A stretch of DNA of 64,000 nucleotides from Datura wrightii (lineage: Eukaryota > Streptophyta > Magnoliopsida > Solanales > Solanaceae): assembly GCA_035772735.1 (NCBI GenBank), contig JASDFA010000010.1, positions 28,149,501-28,213,500 of the forward strand, given 5' to 3'. Positions 45,018 to 57,460 of this stretch are shown here, one piece after another. The position numbers were made by a program, and so were the translations under genes. The first letter of the stretch is position 1. Each line of letters begins with the position of its first letter. The notes under the pieces are model-generated. The model saw only the letters and a program-made list of their open reading frames with translations, was not told the DNA's origin and made no database searches.

Positions 45018-48000
45018 TGTTACACCCCATAAGTTTCTAGCATTTAGTTGGCCTATTCGTATGTTGGTTGAGAGTATTAGACTGCTATACGTACGAGGAA
45101 AGGGCTCAGGAAAAGGCTGAATGAGTGCCAAGTCGGGATTTCGCGAGAGGAGGCCGAACCAAGCTGCCCAGAGGGGCAAAGTGCCACGGAGCTGCTCCTC
45201 CGCGTTAGCCAACGAGGCACGAAGCAGAATCAGAGTGTTGGCTAGCGTGCCACATTGCTTTGTATGCTGCTTCAAGTATATATAAGCCTCACCCTTCGAT
45301 TTCATGTTATTTCTCAAGTAAACCAAGACCAACAGAGGTGAGGACGACGGAGAACATTTAATTTTCATTCGATTACACCACTAAACGTTGTCCAAATCCA
45401 AATTAACTTCAGGTATCAAAGTATAAGGCTGCAGGGAGCATTTCTACGGAGTTAGTTTCATGAAATTTGCCCGGCGGAATCGTCGTCCCGCCGAGCCAAA
45501 GTTGTTGGAATTGCTCCAAACTAGTTTCAGTATGATCCTAGGCTTAAAGTAAGTATTTCTCCCTTCTAGATTCCCATGAAATTACGAGCTTTTGATCGTC
45601 TTTCGATAAATTGAAGTATAGTAAGTATATACAATAAAAGTTATTGTTTTCTTCGAATTTAGTAACAAAGTTGTCCCTATTCTTCTATTAAATTATAGTT
45701 GAGAAGGGTAGTTGAATACGAGCTGATACTCATCAGTTAGCCATGAAATCGGTGAACGAGGTATGTAAGGCTTAACTCTTGGCAAGTATCCTAGTCGTGC
45801 AGTGTTACGACTTCTTTTCTCGAATAGAAATAATGATCTCAGATGTTGTAGGTAGTTGCTACCACTAGATGGTAATTCAATATGTTGTAATTAACTGTCA
45901 TTGATATACATATATAAATATCAGATATGTTGTGGTTAGCTGCTAACAGGGATTACAGTTACATAAATTCTGGTTAGCTTCTAGAAAACGTATATAGATC
46001 ATAGTGCAGGACCCCTCACTAAAAGGAAGCAGGTTAAATGTGATTCGTGTTATGAACGCTATAGAAACTCTTTTTGTTAGCAGTTTATTGTAATGGTAGA
46101 CTGACTTATATGTTTGTTGCCAGGCCTACACTTCAGAAGCTCGTAAGAGTTATTGTGCTGAATCAGTTGGTTAAATAGTATGGGCGTAGTTAGGCGGTCT
46201 AACGACCAGTTGGCGCCTGTATTGGCAGGAAAGCATTCCTAGAGGTCATTGACGTTATCGCACATTCCAGAACCAGAAATAGAGACAGAATAGGTAAATT
46301 CTAGAGTTAGCGACACCGGGGTTGTCCAATGTATTGAGTGATCGCCCGCCATCCCTTAAGCCTTATTAGTGATTGTCAATCCTAGTAGACTTAATACTTA
46401 TCACATAGGATGCCCAGCAGGCCAGCCCAGTCGTCCGAGTCAGATAATCCTATGGGTACCCCAAGGAGGGGTCCACATCAGTAGTCGGTGATGGGCCAGC
46501 ACTCTAGCCGGTTCTTGTAAGACATTCAGGTACAGAGTGCCAGGAGAGGGCCAGTCTATATAGAATTGCCTATAAGGTTGAGAATTGCCCAGAACAGTAA
46601 TATATATCCGAGTGGATTCAGACAAGGCTTAAGTAGTCAGTAGTACTCTGCTTGTACAGTGTTTACCACAAGTTAAGGAGAACAGGAAGATCCCTATTGA
46701 TTACCAAGGACCGATCGCGTAGAAGCAAATACGACCAAGCCCAGCCCTATAGTTGTTTATATGAAGAATAAAGTAGTTAGCTATCCACAACCCCACAGTT
46801 ATTCATGAGTTATAGATGTCTGAGTAGGACATTCAGAGTATTGTTAGGCTACTTCAGGCCTCGCTCTACTCATCCCAGATTATTAGAGATCATGATCACT
46901 ATCAGGATCCTCTAATCAAATATGGGCACATGGCGTGCCTGCAGACAGCCATAAAGATTATCCTAGAAGCGAGTAGCACTAGCATGAGGCCTAGAAGGCC
47001 AGATATGCTCTCCTTATACAGATAGATTGATGTGTCAGTATAGCACCTGGGTTGGGGTTGCCCTCAGTTAGGAGACTTCCATGACCGCCCCAGGGTTAAT
47101 AGCTGTGTCGCTTGCCCGCCAGGGGCGAGGATATGTCACTCTACGGAGCGACATGCCATCCGCAAGGGATGAAGATGGGGATCCAAATCCTCATATAGCA
47201 ATGGTTGGCCTTATACACACCCCCGCCGAGCATTTACGCCCAGGGTGTACATATCAGGAGTCCTCCGGACTCAGACTCAAACACAACTACAGTCAGGGGC
47301 CAAGCGGACCCAGTGGTAGACCCAGGCGACCGGTAGTTTGGCTACCATACTAGTAGAGTTGTAGACACATGAGTAGGGGTATAAGATTGAGAGCATGCCA
47401 GGACTTATGGAGGCCTGAGCGAGTTATTCTATGCTGATTGTACCTCCCGGCTTATGGGGCCAGATGGGTTTCTTGTATGAATTCTTGTCTGCTAGTTGTA
47501 GTGTATAAATGTGTGAGTATGTAGTTTTAGCTTATGTACATGTAGTGTCAGTTAGATGCAAATTATGAATCAACAGGCGTACAGGTTCATATTTCGGCTC
47601 TTCTTTTTATTTACTTCTAGTCCTATTCAGCTTATCTATTGCCTTATATACTCGGTACATATTTTACCGATGCCCTTCCCGGGGCACTACATTACTTACC
47701 TGCAGGTAAAGATAGATGAGGAACAGGTCCCTCGTAATTCCACTCAGCCGTACAGAGCCGTCAGCTCCCTTCTTCTGGAGCTTGTGTGATAGAGGTTTAT
47801 TTCTTTTGTTTGTACAGTATGGGCAGGTCGGGGCCCTGTCTCGACCATCTTATTACTCCTAGAGGCTTGCAGATTGTGTTACTTCCTTGTGGTTAGATGA
47901 TATCAATCGTGTGGGGACAATATATATTTTAGATTATGTATGTTGGCCGTGTGGGGCCTTGTTTAGCATTTGATTTGTGACCATGTCGGTCATAGCTCAG

Positions 48001-48290
48001 TTTAGCATCTGATCTTACTTTTCATTTATAACTAGATATCATGGTCGCCTTGTCGGCTGCATAGGACCCCCTATGATTGTTTGTCTCTGGTTAGCTGTAT
48101 ATTTTTCACAAGTGGCTATAGGCCTTGTCGGCCGGGGATTGTATTTATAGCCGCTATATAGCCCGTTCTTTTCTTGATTCTAGAGTTAAAGTCAACCCTG
48201 CACCAGAGGTGCTTGGGCTCAGACAGCTTAGCATTTCAGGTCCTAGTAGGTCACCAGGTGCCAGTCATGCTCCCAAGGTGGGGCGTGACA
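45018..48290 (+). repeat. Solo LTR (3273 bp) with 5-bp target duplication
   Basis: Begins TGTTACACCCCATAAG and ends GGTGGGGCGTGACA, the ends typical of Tekay-type LTRs. It is flanked on both sides by AAGAA (45013-45017 and 48291-48295), a perfect target duplication. The interrupted gag frame of the host element continues across it. A TATATATAA box lies at 45277-45285. No internal region or primer site, so it arose by LTR-LTR recombination. Small open frames inside (for example at 47081-47353) show no recognisable domain. Confidence 0.92.
45181..45220 (+). promoter_or_regulatory. 40-nt module in the solo LTR, related to the Athila-type modules
   Basis: Starts GTGCCACGGAG, contains CCTCCGCGTTA and ends GAGGCAC. 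Aligned without gaps to the internal module of copy C (57779-57818) it agrees at 30 of 40 positions, counted by hand. It lies 57 bp upstream of the TATA box, similar to the arrangement in the Athila-like LTRs (34 bp). A further half-module, GTGCCACATTGC, follows at about 45247. Confidence 0.55.
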
Positions 48291-48295
48291 AAGAA

Positions 48296-48780
48296 CTTAT
48301 CGAGAAAAGCTATGTGGCACTCATCCCAGTTGATAGGGCCTACTTCTGATGCCCTACTGTCCTTCCATTGCTTGTACCAAATATGAGCGACCTCTTTTAG
48401 CTGATAAGAGGCCAAGTCCACACACTTCCATTTATCACCCCCATAACCTGAGTGACCTTCAAGATCCCCTCAATGAACTCATGTGGATCCTCATCCACCT
48501 TTGATCCCGTGAACGCATGAGTGTTCAACCTCAAGAAGTCTCTAATCTGATCCGCCGTTGCATTGCCATTGTGAGGGACCTACGCAACAGCCTGCTGGTT
48601 GACCTAAGCGGTCAAGGCTTGCACTAACATTTGAATAGCCGCCCGAAACTTAGTGTAGGCAGCTGGCTCTAGTGCCTGGGGCTCCTAAACAGGTGGGGCT
48701 TGTTGATTTCCGTGGTCATTTCCATCTCTATGGCCTTCATCATTTCCATTCCTCCTTTCGTTCATTCTTCTAGGAGCCAT
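48296..48780 (-). pseudogene. gag: gag 5' part, minus strand
   Basis: Starts at the ATG (CAT at 48778-48780) giving MAPRRMNERRNGN, then a Gln/Ala-rich stretch with stops, DPHEFIEGILKVTQVMG, WYKQW-type residues and INWDECH before the solo LTR. The start lies about 190 bp after the primer site, the usual spacing. Confidence 0.78.
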
Positions 48781-48970
48781 AATTCTTCAACCACGAATCG
48801 CATGAATTAGAAGGATGGAAAGGCTTTTCATTGCACGACATAGAACATGAAAGAAAGGAACATTTCCTAAATGTCTAGTAGCCTCTTCATCATAAGCGTG
48901 GAGCGCTTAACACCTATGAAAAAGACTCTATGTAACGCGACTTGCAGAAACCATAGGACACTTCAAACCT

Positions 48971-48985
48971 ATGGCTCTGATACCA
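48971..48985 (-). promoter_or_regulatory. Primer binding site, initiator tRNA-Met type, minus strand
   Basis: Minus-strand TGGTATCAGAGCCAT, an exact match to the common TGGTATCAGAGC core, directly after the LTR end (...GAGAAACA). Confidence 0.88.
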
Positions 48986-51298
48986 TGTTTCTCACGACCC
49001 AAAAGTACACCCATATCATAGACACGGGACAAGGGACCCCGAGGGACCCCAAGAGGACCCATTGCTCATGCGTACAACTAATCTTATTAAAATAAGCATA
49101 ATGATAATCATAAAAACATTGTGGAAATGTAATTATGGTGTAACGTCATGAAATACTGATCGTATATATAGCTGAGCACTACATACTTGTCTGAAAGCCT
49201 CTAATACATAAGATGGGTTGATGGGACAACATCCCCAATTATCCTGACCAATACTAAAATGTAAGATAACATAAAAGTCTGTCAAACAGTCCTTAGAACA
49301 TGAGGCCTCACCAAAAAGCTGAGAACGTAAGCGGACATAGACTAAGGATGATGTTGAGCCTAAGATCCAGACCCTGTATCATGAAATGATACAACATAGA
49401 AAGTATGCGGTCAGTACATTGAATGTACCGAGTATGCAAGGTATGTAAAACAGAAATTTTAAAGTAAAGTAAAGCTCATAAATAGACATAGGAGAAGGAC
49501 ATCATGCTTACATCATAAGCTTCATAATTTAACATAAGGCTCATGACTTTCAAATCATTCATAAATCATTAATTATCACCACCATAAGTAAACATTATCA
49601 AAATGTAACTTGAGCCAATAGAATATATATAACAATGCATAAAACATGCAAACAATGGGAGGGCTCATCATAACTGACACCATCATGGTAGACCCTTTCT
49701 TGATGCCCCAACTATCTCACTCAAGTGCATAGCTGACCCTGGCTTGCCAGGCAAGGGTCGTGCATTAGGTATGATATCACATTTGAGGGGAACATTATCA
49801 ATACAATATATCATTAGAAACCCACAGTGGCACGTGGTTATGAGACACCGTCGTAGTCCTTTGAACGTCGGGCTGTTCGGTGCTAGACACGACTCTCAAA
49901 AACATGCATATAGGATCATACATAAATCAATAACATCATGCATTAATATTCATTGGCTAAAATATAAAATTTATCATCATTGATCCCATTTAAAATATTC
50001 TTATCAAAGAATCATAGGCCCTTTTCATTGGCCAACATCAAAAATCGATAAATCATGAAATTCGCTTCATAATTCATAAAGCATTCTTCAAAATGTGAGC
50101 ATTGACCAATACCTCATCATATTAAATTCTTTCAAAACATTCTCATAAATATGGGTAACTTGAAAACCATGCTTTACCATCATCAATAAACTCAAGTTAT
50201 AGAGTATTCATCATAAATCATAACTTCCATGAACTTTCATCAAATGGGCATTTTGGATGTGAAATCTTGAAACATGATTTAAAGAAATAATAATAAAACC
50301 TGCCCATCTTTCATAATTTGATAATTAAAAACTCAATTAAATCATACGCATAAACAGAAATCACATTATCATGCATTTGAGTAAAACCCCCGTAGACTTG
50401 AATAGGAGGATTCATGATTTAAATTGAAATTTGGGCATGAGTGGGGAAGAATTTCACCCATTCTAAAACCCTACATACCTTTGAATGGATTGACTCAAAG
50501 TTCCTGGAATACCCAAAAAGAAATTCATGAAGATTTGGGGAAGAAGACTTTGAATCTCCAAAAAATCTCTGTAAAGTTCTTGCATGAGAATGGGCATGCA
50601 TAAAGGACTTAACTCATCTTTTCATACGTATAAAATATCCAAAACGACGTAGTTTAGGGTCTAAAAGTGTGGAAAAGTCAAAAATGCCCTTAAAATTATT
50701 TCCCTAAAAACTATCTCGGACGGACCGACGACCGACCCAATGGGTTGTGTCAACATACCATGACTCACAGTATCGAGTCGTTGGATCCTTTTCTTCATAA
50801 CACATCTCAAATCCTTCCCACGACTCGTTAGGATGAGTCGTTACTTCGAACCACGAGTCGTTGAATGGACCATCGTCAACTCCTTGACCAATCTGACTTC
50901 CCTTTCCACAGGCCTCACCACGACTCGTGGTGTCATCCAACAAGTCGCGGTCTCCATCCGTTGAATGCACTGGAAATCTCAACCCACAAGCAACGACTTG
51001 AAAGAATGGATCGTTCCTCCTCACCACGAATCATGGGATGCCCCATTGTTTCTCTCTCAGCCTAATCCAGTCCTTCTAATGACCGGTTACAATGACTCAT
51101 TGTTCCTGATAATGAGTCGTTACACCGTCCGTTGTCACCAGTGCTTCCCTGAACCCCCCATTCCACGACTGCTTTCAATGACTCATGGTATCCACCCACA
51201 AGTCATTGAGTCATCCGTTCTGTGATATTTTTGCCAGTTTTATGCACTTTTCTAATTACACTCCCGGGTCTATTCTTAGGCCTTTCCGGGGTATTACA
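48986..51298 (-). repeat. 5' LTR of the minus-strand chromovirus (2313 bp)
   Basis: Minus-strand start TGTAATACCCCGG at 51298 and end GAGAAACA at 48986. U3 (50700-51200) is an array of short inverted repeats, for example the near-palindrome CACCACGACTCGTGGTG (50916-50932) and ACGACTC/GAGTCGT (50820-50826, 50835-50841). No coding content. Confidence 0.88.
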
Positions 51299-51630
51299 GT
51301 CCTCATCCTCTGGGGACATTATCAGTTTTATATTTTCATCATGACTTTCAGTTTTAGACATAGTTAATTAGTTGGGGGTGTTATCCCATTAGCTCATCGT
51401 AGTAGTGAGGATTTTTAGACTATCATGTGTAGATAAGTTCAACGTTGTTGAGTTGTGCTTATTCTTTTGTCCTTATGAAATGAAGACTTTTGTATATATC
51501 GTATTTATGCTTTAATTTTCACTTGGTTATGCTATTAAGTCATGCTATGTTTGTACCATGGGTTAGCTTGGAGCCATTCATGGTTCTAGGTTTCGTGTCT
51601 CAGTATAGGGTCTCAGCTCGAGTCGTGACA
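51299..51630 (+). repeat. 3' end of a + strand chromovirus LTR (remnant)
   Basis: Reads GTCCTCATCCTCTGGGGACATTAT, like AGTCCTCATCATCCGAGGGCATTA near 29458. It ends GGGTTAGCTTGGAGCCATTC...GAGTCGTGACA, like the LTR end at 29715-29790. Too diverged to be the missing end of the 3' LTR at 37912, so it is an older, separate element interrupted by the minus-strand LTR at 51298. Confidence 0.6.
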
Positions 51631-53520
51631 GAATTATAGGCCAAAAATTTGACATATATCTAATAAGGGTGGTGGATTAACTTAAGTTGGCAATGCCATA
51701 TTACTGCTCCATAGTGCCCTGGTAAAATGCCTATAACTTTATACTTCGAACTCCAATTGATGAGCAGTTTGGTGTTTTGGAAACTAGGCTCAAATTTCTT
51801 TAATATGATAGGTGGTAGAGCTCTAATGCATTATATATTAGGAAATATGATTTTTAAAAATTAACCCTTACTTATAAACTTTGCATACTCTTCGCTATCC
51901 CCCTTGTACATGTCTCCCTCCTCACCTATGGACATTATAAAATCTGTACCTCCCTTAATACGATATAAAAACATCAAATTATCATCAAAATATTTTTGCG
52001 GTGTAACATCCTTCCCCCTTAAAATCATTCGTCCTCTAATGAGGGTTATACTTGGCAGATGTTACTTGCCCATAGTACCTTTAACTTTTCCTTTCCTTGT
52101 GTGATAACCATACGTTCCATATATTCATAAATAGCTCCTCTTTCTACTGGTGCTTCATATCAAAATGTACTTATTTCACTCCATCTATTTGTTTGACGTG
52201 AGATAGGCATGCTTTAGTACCATATAATTGGTAACTTTGATAACCATTAGTAAATTTATACACTACCATGGGTGTGATGGGTAACTACAATACCACTTTT
52301 CCGTTCATACTTTAGTTAGTATCATGGGAAAAAGAAAAAATCACAAACTTAACCACTTAAGATATAGAATCAATGTAAAACCCGACGCTGCTCTTTTAGC
52401 TTTTCTTTTACCATGACCTGTCCCTATCGATCATGAAAATGGGGGCTAAAAGAAACTGAATTCTAATCTAGGGATAAAGAAGACTAAATCTCTTAGGTGA
52501 AACTGAATGCCTGGCCACCCGGGGCCTTGAAACACTACATAGGGCCTTAAATAATCATTTTGACCTAGTCTCCTTACTCTATTCTAGTTCTCTGGAAGTA
52601 GTTGGGAAATGGTGACTCAGATCCTCCATCTTCTGAGAAAATGCTTTCATCCAATAAATAGTCATATATGTGTAGGTAGAAACCTCCAAACATTCTCGGA
52701 CTAGATATGGTCCTAAATTGATAGACTCTATCCCCTATATTCCACACCCTATCTGGAATATATCTGGCCAAAGATTTAAACCTAAGATTATATTCATCAA
52801 CACTTATGCTACCATGCTCTAGCTGCAAAAACTAATCATCTTGATCCTATCGAACTTCCCGTGGCAAGTACTGATCTATAAAGGTTGGGGGGTTTATGCT
52901 CAAAACTCATGAGCCCAAGAACTAATAGAAATGTTCCCCCTGGACTATGTCATTAATTCCAACTACTGATTTGCATCACCTCCACTCGAGTTAACATCTG
53001 AAATACCTTCTCAAAATTTCATCCCTTTCATACACTTTAATGTGTAGTGGGTGCTAAAGATCAACAACTCTATTTCCTTTGGGCTCTTTCGAAACTAGGT
53101 GATAAAAGGCACTGAAATCCTTTTTCTTCAGTGGCTCTAGAAAAAACATGAAAGAGCTATGGTTTGGGGCATGGGAAACTTTGTTTGAGACTCTAATCTA
53201 TTTCTCTAATAGACGGGACGATGATTGGAACTCTTTCCATTATCAGTGCCAATAAATATCATGGCCATCTGCCTTATCGAAGGCTCGAATTCTATTAAGA
53301 GCGATTTATATTTCAAACGTCACTTACATATTTGCTTTATAGCATGATCTATTAATGAACATAGTGAAACAACTCCTAAATTCCCTATACCCTCCTGATT
53401 ATAAGTATGGTGCACAAAATACCCATAAGCAAGACTCGACTTGACACGGCTTGTGGACTCCCTGGGATACGACTTGGCTCTAATACAAAGTTTCTCATGC
53501 CCTAAAACTAGGGAGGGTGC
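51631..53520 (-). mobile_element. Pol-less gypsy remnant, minus strand
   Basis: On the minus strand it runs from an LTR end with a degenerate iMet-like primer site (TTGTATTAGAGC, 53488-53477), through gag, to a polypurine tract (about 52023-52009, AAGGGGGAAGGATG) and an LTR start, TGTTACACCGC, at 52008. The LTR is cut at 51631. Only 1.4 kb separates primer site and polypurine tract, so protease-pol is deleted. Copy C is inserted at 53520 in its 5' LTR, which continues beyond 63355. Confidence 0.65.
52574..52828 (-). pseudogene. gag fragment, minus strand
   Basis: An 84-codon open piece begins MQLEHGSISVDEYNLRFKSL and continues ARYIPD, the gag core motif (x-QG-x-SVDEY-x-LKF-x-L-x-RYAP) of Solanaceae gypsy elements. 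The later part, FRTISSPRMFGGF, is not clear. Surrounding frames are closed; only this fragment is recognisable between 52030 and 53470. Confidence 0.6.
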
Positions 53521-54933
53521 TGATCTTGGGAAAATTTATATGCCCAAGTGATACTCAAATATGTCATTTTTGCCTTGTTTATCTATCGATGTTTATACAT
53601 TCTCATGTGATTTGTAATAAAATGTGAATTTATACTAACCAACATGATTAGCATTGTTTTGCAGGTGAAATATAATTTTGGGAAGCTAAAATGCATGTTG
53701 GGAGAGATCGGGGTTGGACTCGGATGGTAGCAAGGGAAAAAGCACTTGAAGGCACAAATTAAAGGGGCTCCGCGATGGAGCCGTGTCACGCTGCCATCGC
53801 GGATGCCTTCTGCCTGGATATGGAATTTTGCCAAATTCCAGTGAAGGTGCGCGTTGGGGCCGTGGCACGTTGGCCTAGCCCCGCGTTGCACGCCGTACCA
53901 CGTTGGGCCTTAATACCTGGACAACCAAATTCCAGTAAGGGTCCGCGTCAGTGGCGTGTCACGGACGCAGTTCTCCGCGATGCACTCCGTGACACATTGC
54001 TTGTTATTCCGGAAAAAATTCCCACAAGTATAAATAGAACACTTAGGTTCATTTTTAATTATTCTGACTTGGTGGAGCAAGAACGTGAGTTACAGGCAGT
54101 TGAGGGGACGAAAATCTCAGGGTTTTTCTCTATCTCCTTCTTCTTTAATTCAATTGCTTGTATGATTAACACTCATTTAACGATGTTTAATCTACAAATG
54201 AGTGGCTAACTCCTCTTCTTGTTGAGGTTAAGAAAATTGTATTGAAATGTAGTTATTGATCAATTGGTTTTTCATCTTTTCTTCCATGGTTGTTCTATTG
54301 ATTCTTGTTCTTACTACCTAATGTGCGGCCAATGTTAATGTATATCTAAAAAGTCCGGTTTCACTCGAGAGAGCAAGAAATTGGAAAGTTGTGAATTTAT
54401 ATGATATGATATTTTCTTAGTTTGGGAAAATTGAGAATTGATTTACCTTCAGGATAGAAATATACCTGAAAGTCGTATTAGTCAATTAAGGAATCGGTTT
54501 TGTATGGCTAGAACATGAATTTCATTTTATCACAGAAATGTAGGTGGACGGTTCATGATTCTTAAGTTGGGTTAAATACGAGAGTTTTAATCCATTGGCA
54601 ATAATTCTGGACTAGCAACCGGAGGAAAGATTAACCAAATTGTATCGATAATTTGTTTCTTTACATGTTCATTTAACCTCAGCATGCTCATATTCATAGT
54701 TCAGACTCAAATTATATATTCATTTTAGACTTAGCATAAAATTAGAAACCAAAATATCAAACTCTTCTTCACACTGTTGTCTGCATTTTTAGAGTTAAAG
54801 TATAGTGACACTTGAGTAGATTGTTACCCTAGCCCAGTCCCTGTGGGATCGATACTTGGCTTACTTAAGCCACTTTACTACTTGTTCGACCACGTGCACT
54901 TGCGTGTAGCTATATACCCAAAAGCACCGAATA
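53521..54933 (+). repeat. 5' LTR of copy C (1413 bp)
   Basis: Begins TGATCTTGGGAA; the A breaks the terminal hairpin seen in the other copies. Ends CACCGAATA, where the 3' LTR has CGAACA. Modules at 53862-53901 and 53956-53995; TATAAATA at about 54029. Confidence 0.93.
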
Positions 54934-54939
54934 AGTTTT

Positions 54940-54957
54940 TGGTGCCGTTGCCGGGGA
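54940..54957 (+). promoter_or_regulatory. Primer binding site, tRNA-Asp type (copy C)
   Basis: TGGTGCCGTTGCCGGGGA, one C-to-T change from the site in B1 and B2. Confidence 0.87.
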
Positions 54958-55082
54958 CTGGCAATTGGTAAATTTTTCTTAAGTGTTAGTTTACTATTTC
55001 TTCATAGTGTTGACAACTTGGTCTTAGCCTGTATTTTGCAGATACTAATCTCTGTTAAACACTAGCAAGAGACAAGGAGCTG

Positions 55083-57460
55083 GTGGACTCATATTTAGAG
55101 CCTGAAAGACAATTTCATCATCAAAGGAGAGAAGCTCTAGAGAAAAAGCTGCAGTTGCTCAGACGAACAATCATGGAGCAACAACAGAATCCACCAGTTG
55201 TAAGGGCAATGTTAGTGCCCGAGGAAATGGCAGCTAGGCCGGTTCGCGAGGTGGCTATCCCACATGCTAACAATGTCACATCTAGCATCCGCAAACCTGA
55301 GCCAGGAGGGAGGTTCGAGCTCAAACAAAACATGGTGCAATTACAGCACACCAGCGGGCAGTTCACAGGTCTCCCTCATGAGGATCCACAGCAACATCTT
55401 CGAAATTTTTTGAAGATAAGTGACACTTACATCCCCACTGGAGTGTCATCAGATTATGTCAGGCTTACATTATTCCCATTTTCATTTTTGGGAGAAGCCA
55501 AGAGGTGGTTGAAAGATGAGCCACCTAATTCTATTACTACGTGGATGATCTTGCAAGGAAATTCTTGACACGATTTTTTCCATCCGGTAAAACAGCAAGA
55601 CTTAGAAGTCAAATTCTATGTTTTAAACAGAGAGAGGGAGAGAATCTGTATCAGGCTTGGGAGAGATTCAAGTCTATGTTGCGGGATTGTCCTCATCATC
55701 ACCAATCCAATGATGTGTTGGTGCACACTTTTATAGAAGGTTTGGAACCCCACACAAATATCTTGCTAGACTCAGCAGCTGGGGGACAAGCATTGGAGAA
55801 AACTTATGAGGAGATGTATACCTTGTTAAATCGTATTTCGCAGGGAAATCCGGAGTGGAATGCTGATTCGTCAAGAGGCGGAACAAGGAAAGCAGCAGGA
55901 GTCCTAGAAGTGGATGGTTTTACAGCTATTGCTGCACAGATAGCTGCTTTACAGAATCAACTCAACACCCACTTCAGTAACATGACAATGAACCAGACTC
56001 AAGCCCCAGTGAATGTAGTGCAGTAGATTTGGTGTGAACTCTGCGGGAGTAGTGAGCACTCAGTTGAGTGTTGTGGAGCAAATCCTAATTCGGTGAACTT
56101 TGTGGGAAATGTACAGAGGAACAACCACCTACAGTATGGCAACAACTACAATTCCAACTGGAGGAATCACCCGAATTTCTCTTGGGGTAGCAACAACCAT
56201 CAAGGGAAAAGTTCGAGTCAGGGGGCGCAGAGGAATCAAGGAGGGCAGCAGAACTATCAGGCATAATATAGAAGCAACAATGCACCTCCTCCACCACCAT
56301 CACCCAGCATTGAGGAGATGTTCAAGACAATGATAGCTAACCAAGCTCAATTGCAGGCTGACTATGTGAAATTGGCAGCCGAGGTAAAGAACAACCAGTT
56401 AGACTCCAAGGCACTGGAGTATCAATTTGGGCAATTTGCTGGAGCCTAAAACACCAGGCCTAGAGGAGGACTCCCTAGCGACATGGATCCCAACCCCAAG
56501 CAAGTGAATGCAGTGACCACAAGGAGTGGTTTGCAGCTTAAAGAGGTGGAACCAGAAAGACCACCTCAACAATCGGGAGCAGCGGAAGTTGAGAGGGAGC
56601 AAAGTGGTGAGAGGGGGAAGAAAAAGGAGGCTGAACCAGAAAGACCACCACCCCCGTTCCCTCAGAGATTAAAGAAACACAAGGTGGAGGCGTGTTTCAA
56701 GAAATTCATGGAGGTGCTGAAATAGGTACATATTAACTTACCTCTTGTTGATGTTTTGCAGGGAGTGCCGCAGTACGCAAAGTATATTTAGGACATCGTG
56801 GCGAACAAAAGTCGGTTGACTGAGTATGCTACAGTGGCTCTCACGGAGGAGTGCACTTCCCGCATACAAAACCGGTTTCCTAGAAAGCTCAAAGACCCTG
56901 GGAGCCTTACTATACAAATTACAATTGGGCAAAGTATCCGAGCTCATGGATTATGTGATTTGGGAGCAAGCATTAATTTTATGCCGTCATCGGTATTCAA
57001 GAAGTAGGGTCTAGGGAGTCCTAGACCAACAACAGTGATCTTACAACTAGCGGATCGGTCCTTAGCCAGACTTGATGGCATTGTAGAGGACGTGCTGGCG
57101 CAAGTGGGCTCCCTTATCTTCCCGGTAGATTTCATCATGCTGGATTTTGTTCCAGACACGGAAGTCCCATTTATTTTGGGATGTCCTTTCTTGGCGACCG
57201 GGAAAGCGCTGATTGATGTAGTTGTAGGGCAGTTAACCATGCGAGCACATGACAAGGTGGAAGTGTTTGATGTATACAAGGCCACCAAGCTCCCGGCTGT
57301 GCACGAGGAACTCTCGGTGATCAACGTGATTGATCGAGCTGATGATGCACAGATAGTTGAGTCAAGAGAGTTATTGGGAAAACCACTGGAACGATGTAAG
57401 CATTACTGGGGTGAGGACGGTGGTCGAGAGAAAACATCCATCACCCTAGGAGATGACTGA
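55083..57460 (+). pseudogene. gag-pro: gag-protease, copy C (broken)
   Basis: Same domain order as B2: coiled N-terminus, gag core (FPFSFLGEAKRWL), knuckle (CELCGSSEHSVECC, about 56036-56077), linker, and protease with LCDLGASINFM and PFILGCPFLATG. A missing base near 55541 (GTGGATG versus GTGGGATG) shifts frame in the gag core. At least four later stops are single C-to-T changes of Gln codons relative to B2: TAG at about 56027, TAA at 56266, TAA at 56449, TAG at 56723. The frame starts at a GTG, with no ATG upstream as far as the nearest stop. The stop at 57460 is followed directly by post-pol-type sequence with the hairpin CACGGGAGGCAACCCGTG (57500-57517). Confidence 0.85.

Larger units (their letters stand above)
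39661..51298 (-). mobile_element. Tekay/Del-type chromovirus, minus strand, with a solo LTR inside gag
   Basis: From right to left: 5' LTR (51298-48986), iMet-type primer site (48985-48971), gag interrupted by a solo LTR, protease, RT, RNase H, integrase, chromodomain-like tail, polypurine tract (about 40634-40620), and a truncated 3' LTR (40619 to about 39661). All ORFs contain stops. Its 5' LTR start at 51298 interrupts a + strand LTR remnant. Confidence 0.82.

Noticed and set aside
47081..47353. 90-codon ORF within the solo LTR
   Set aside because: No domain; LTRs of this length contain chance ORFs.
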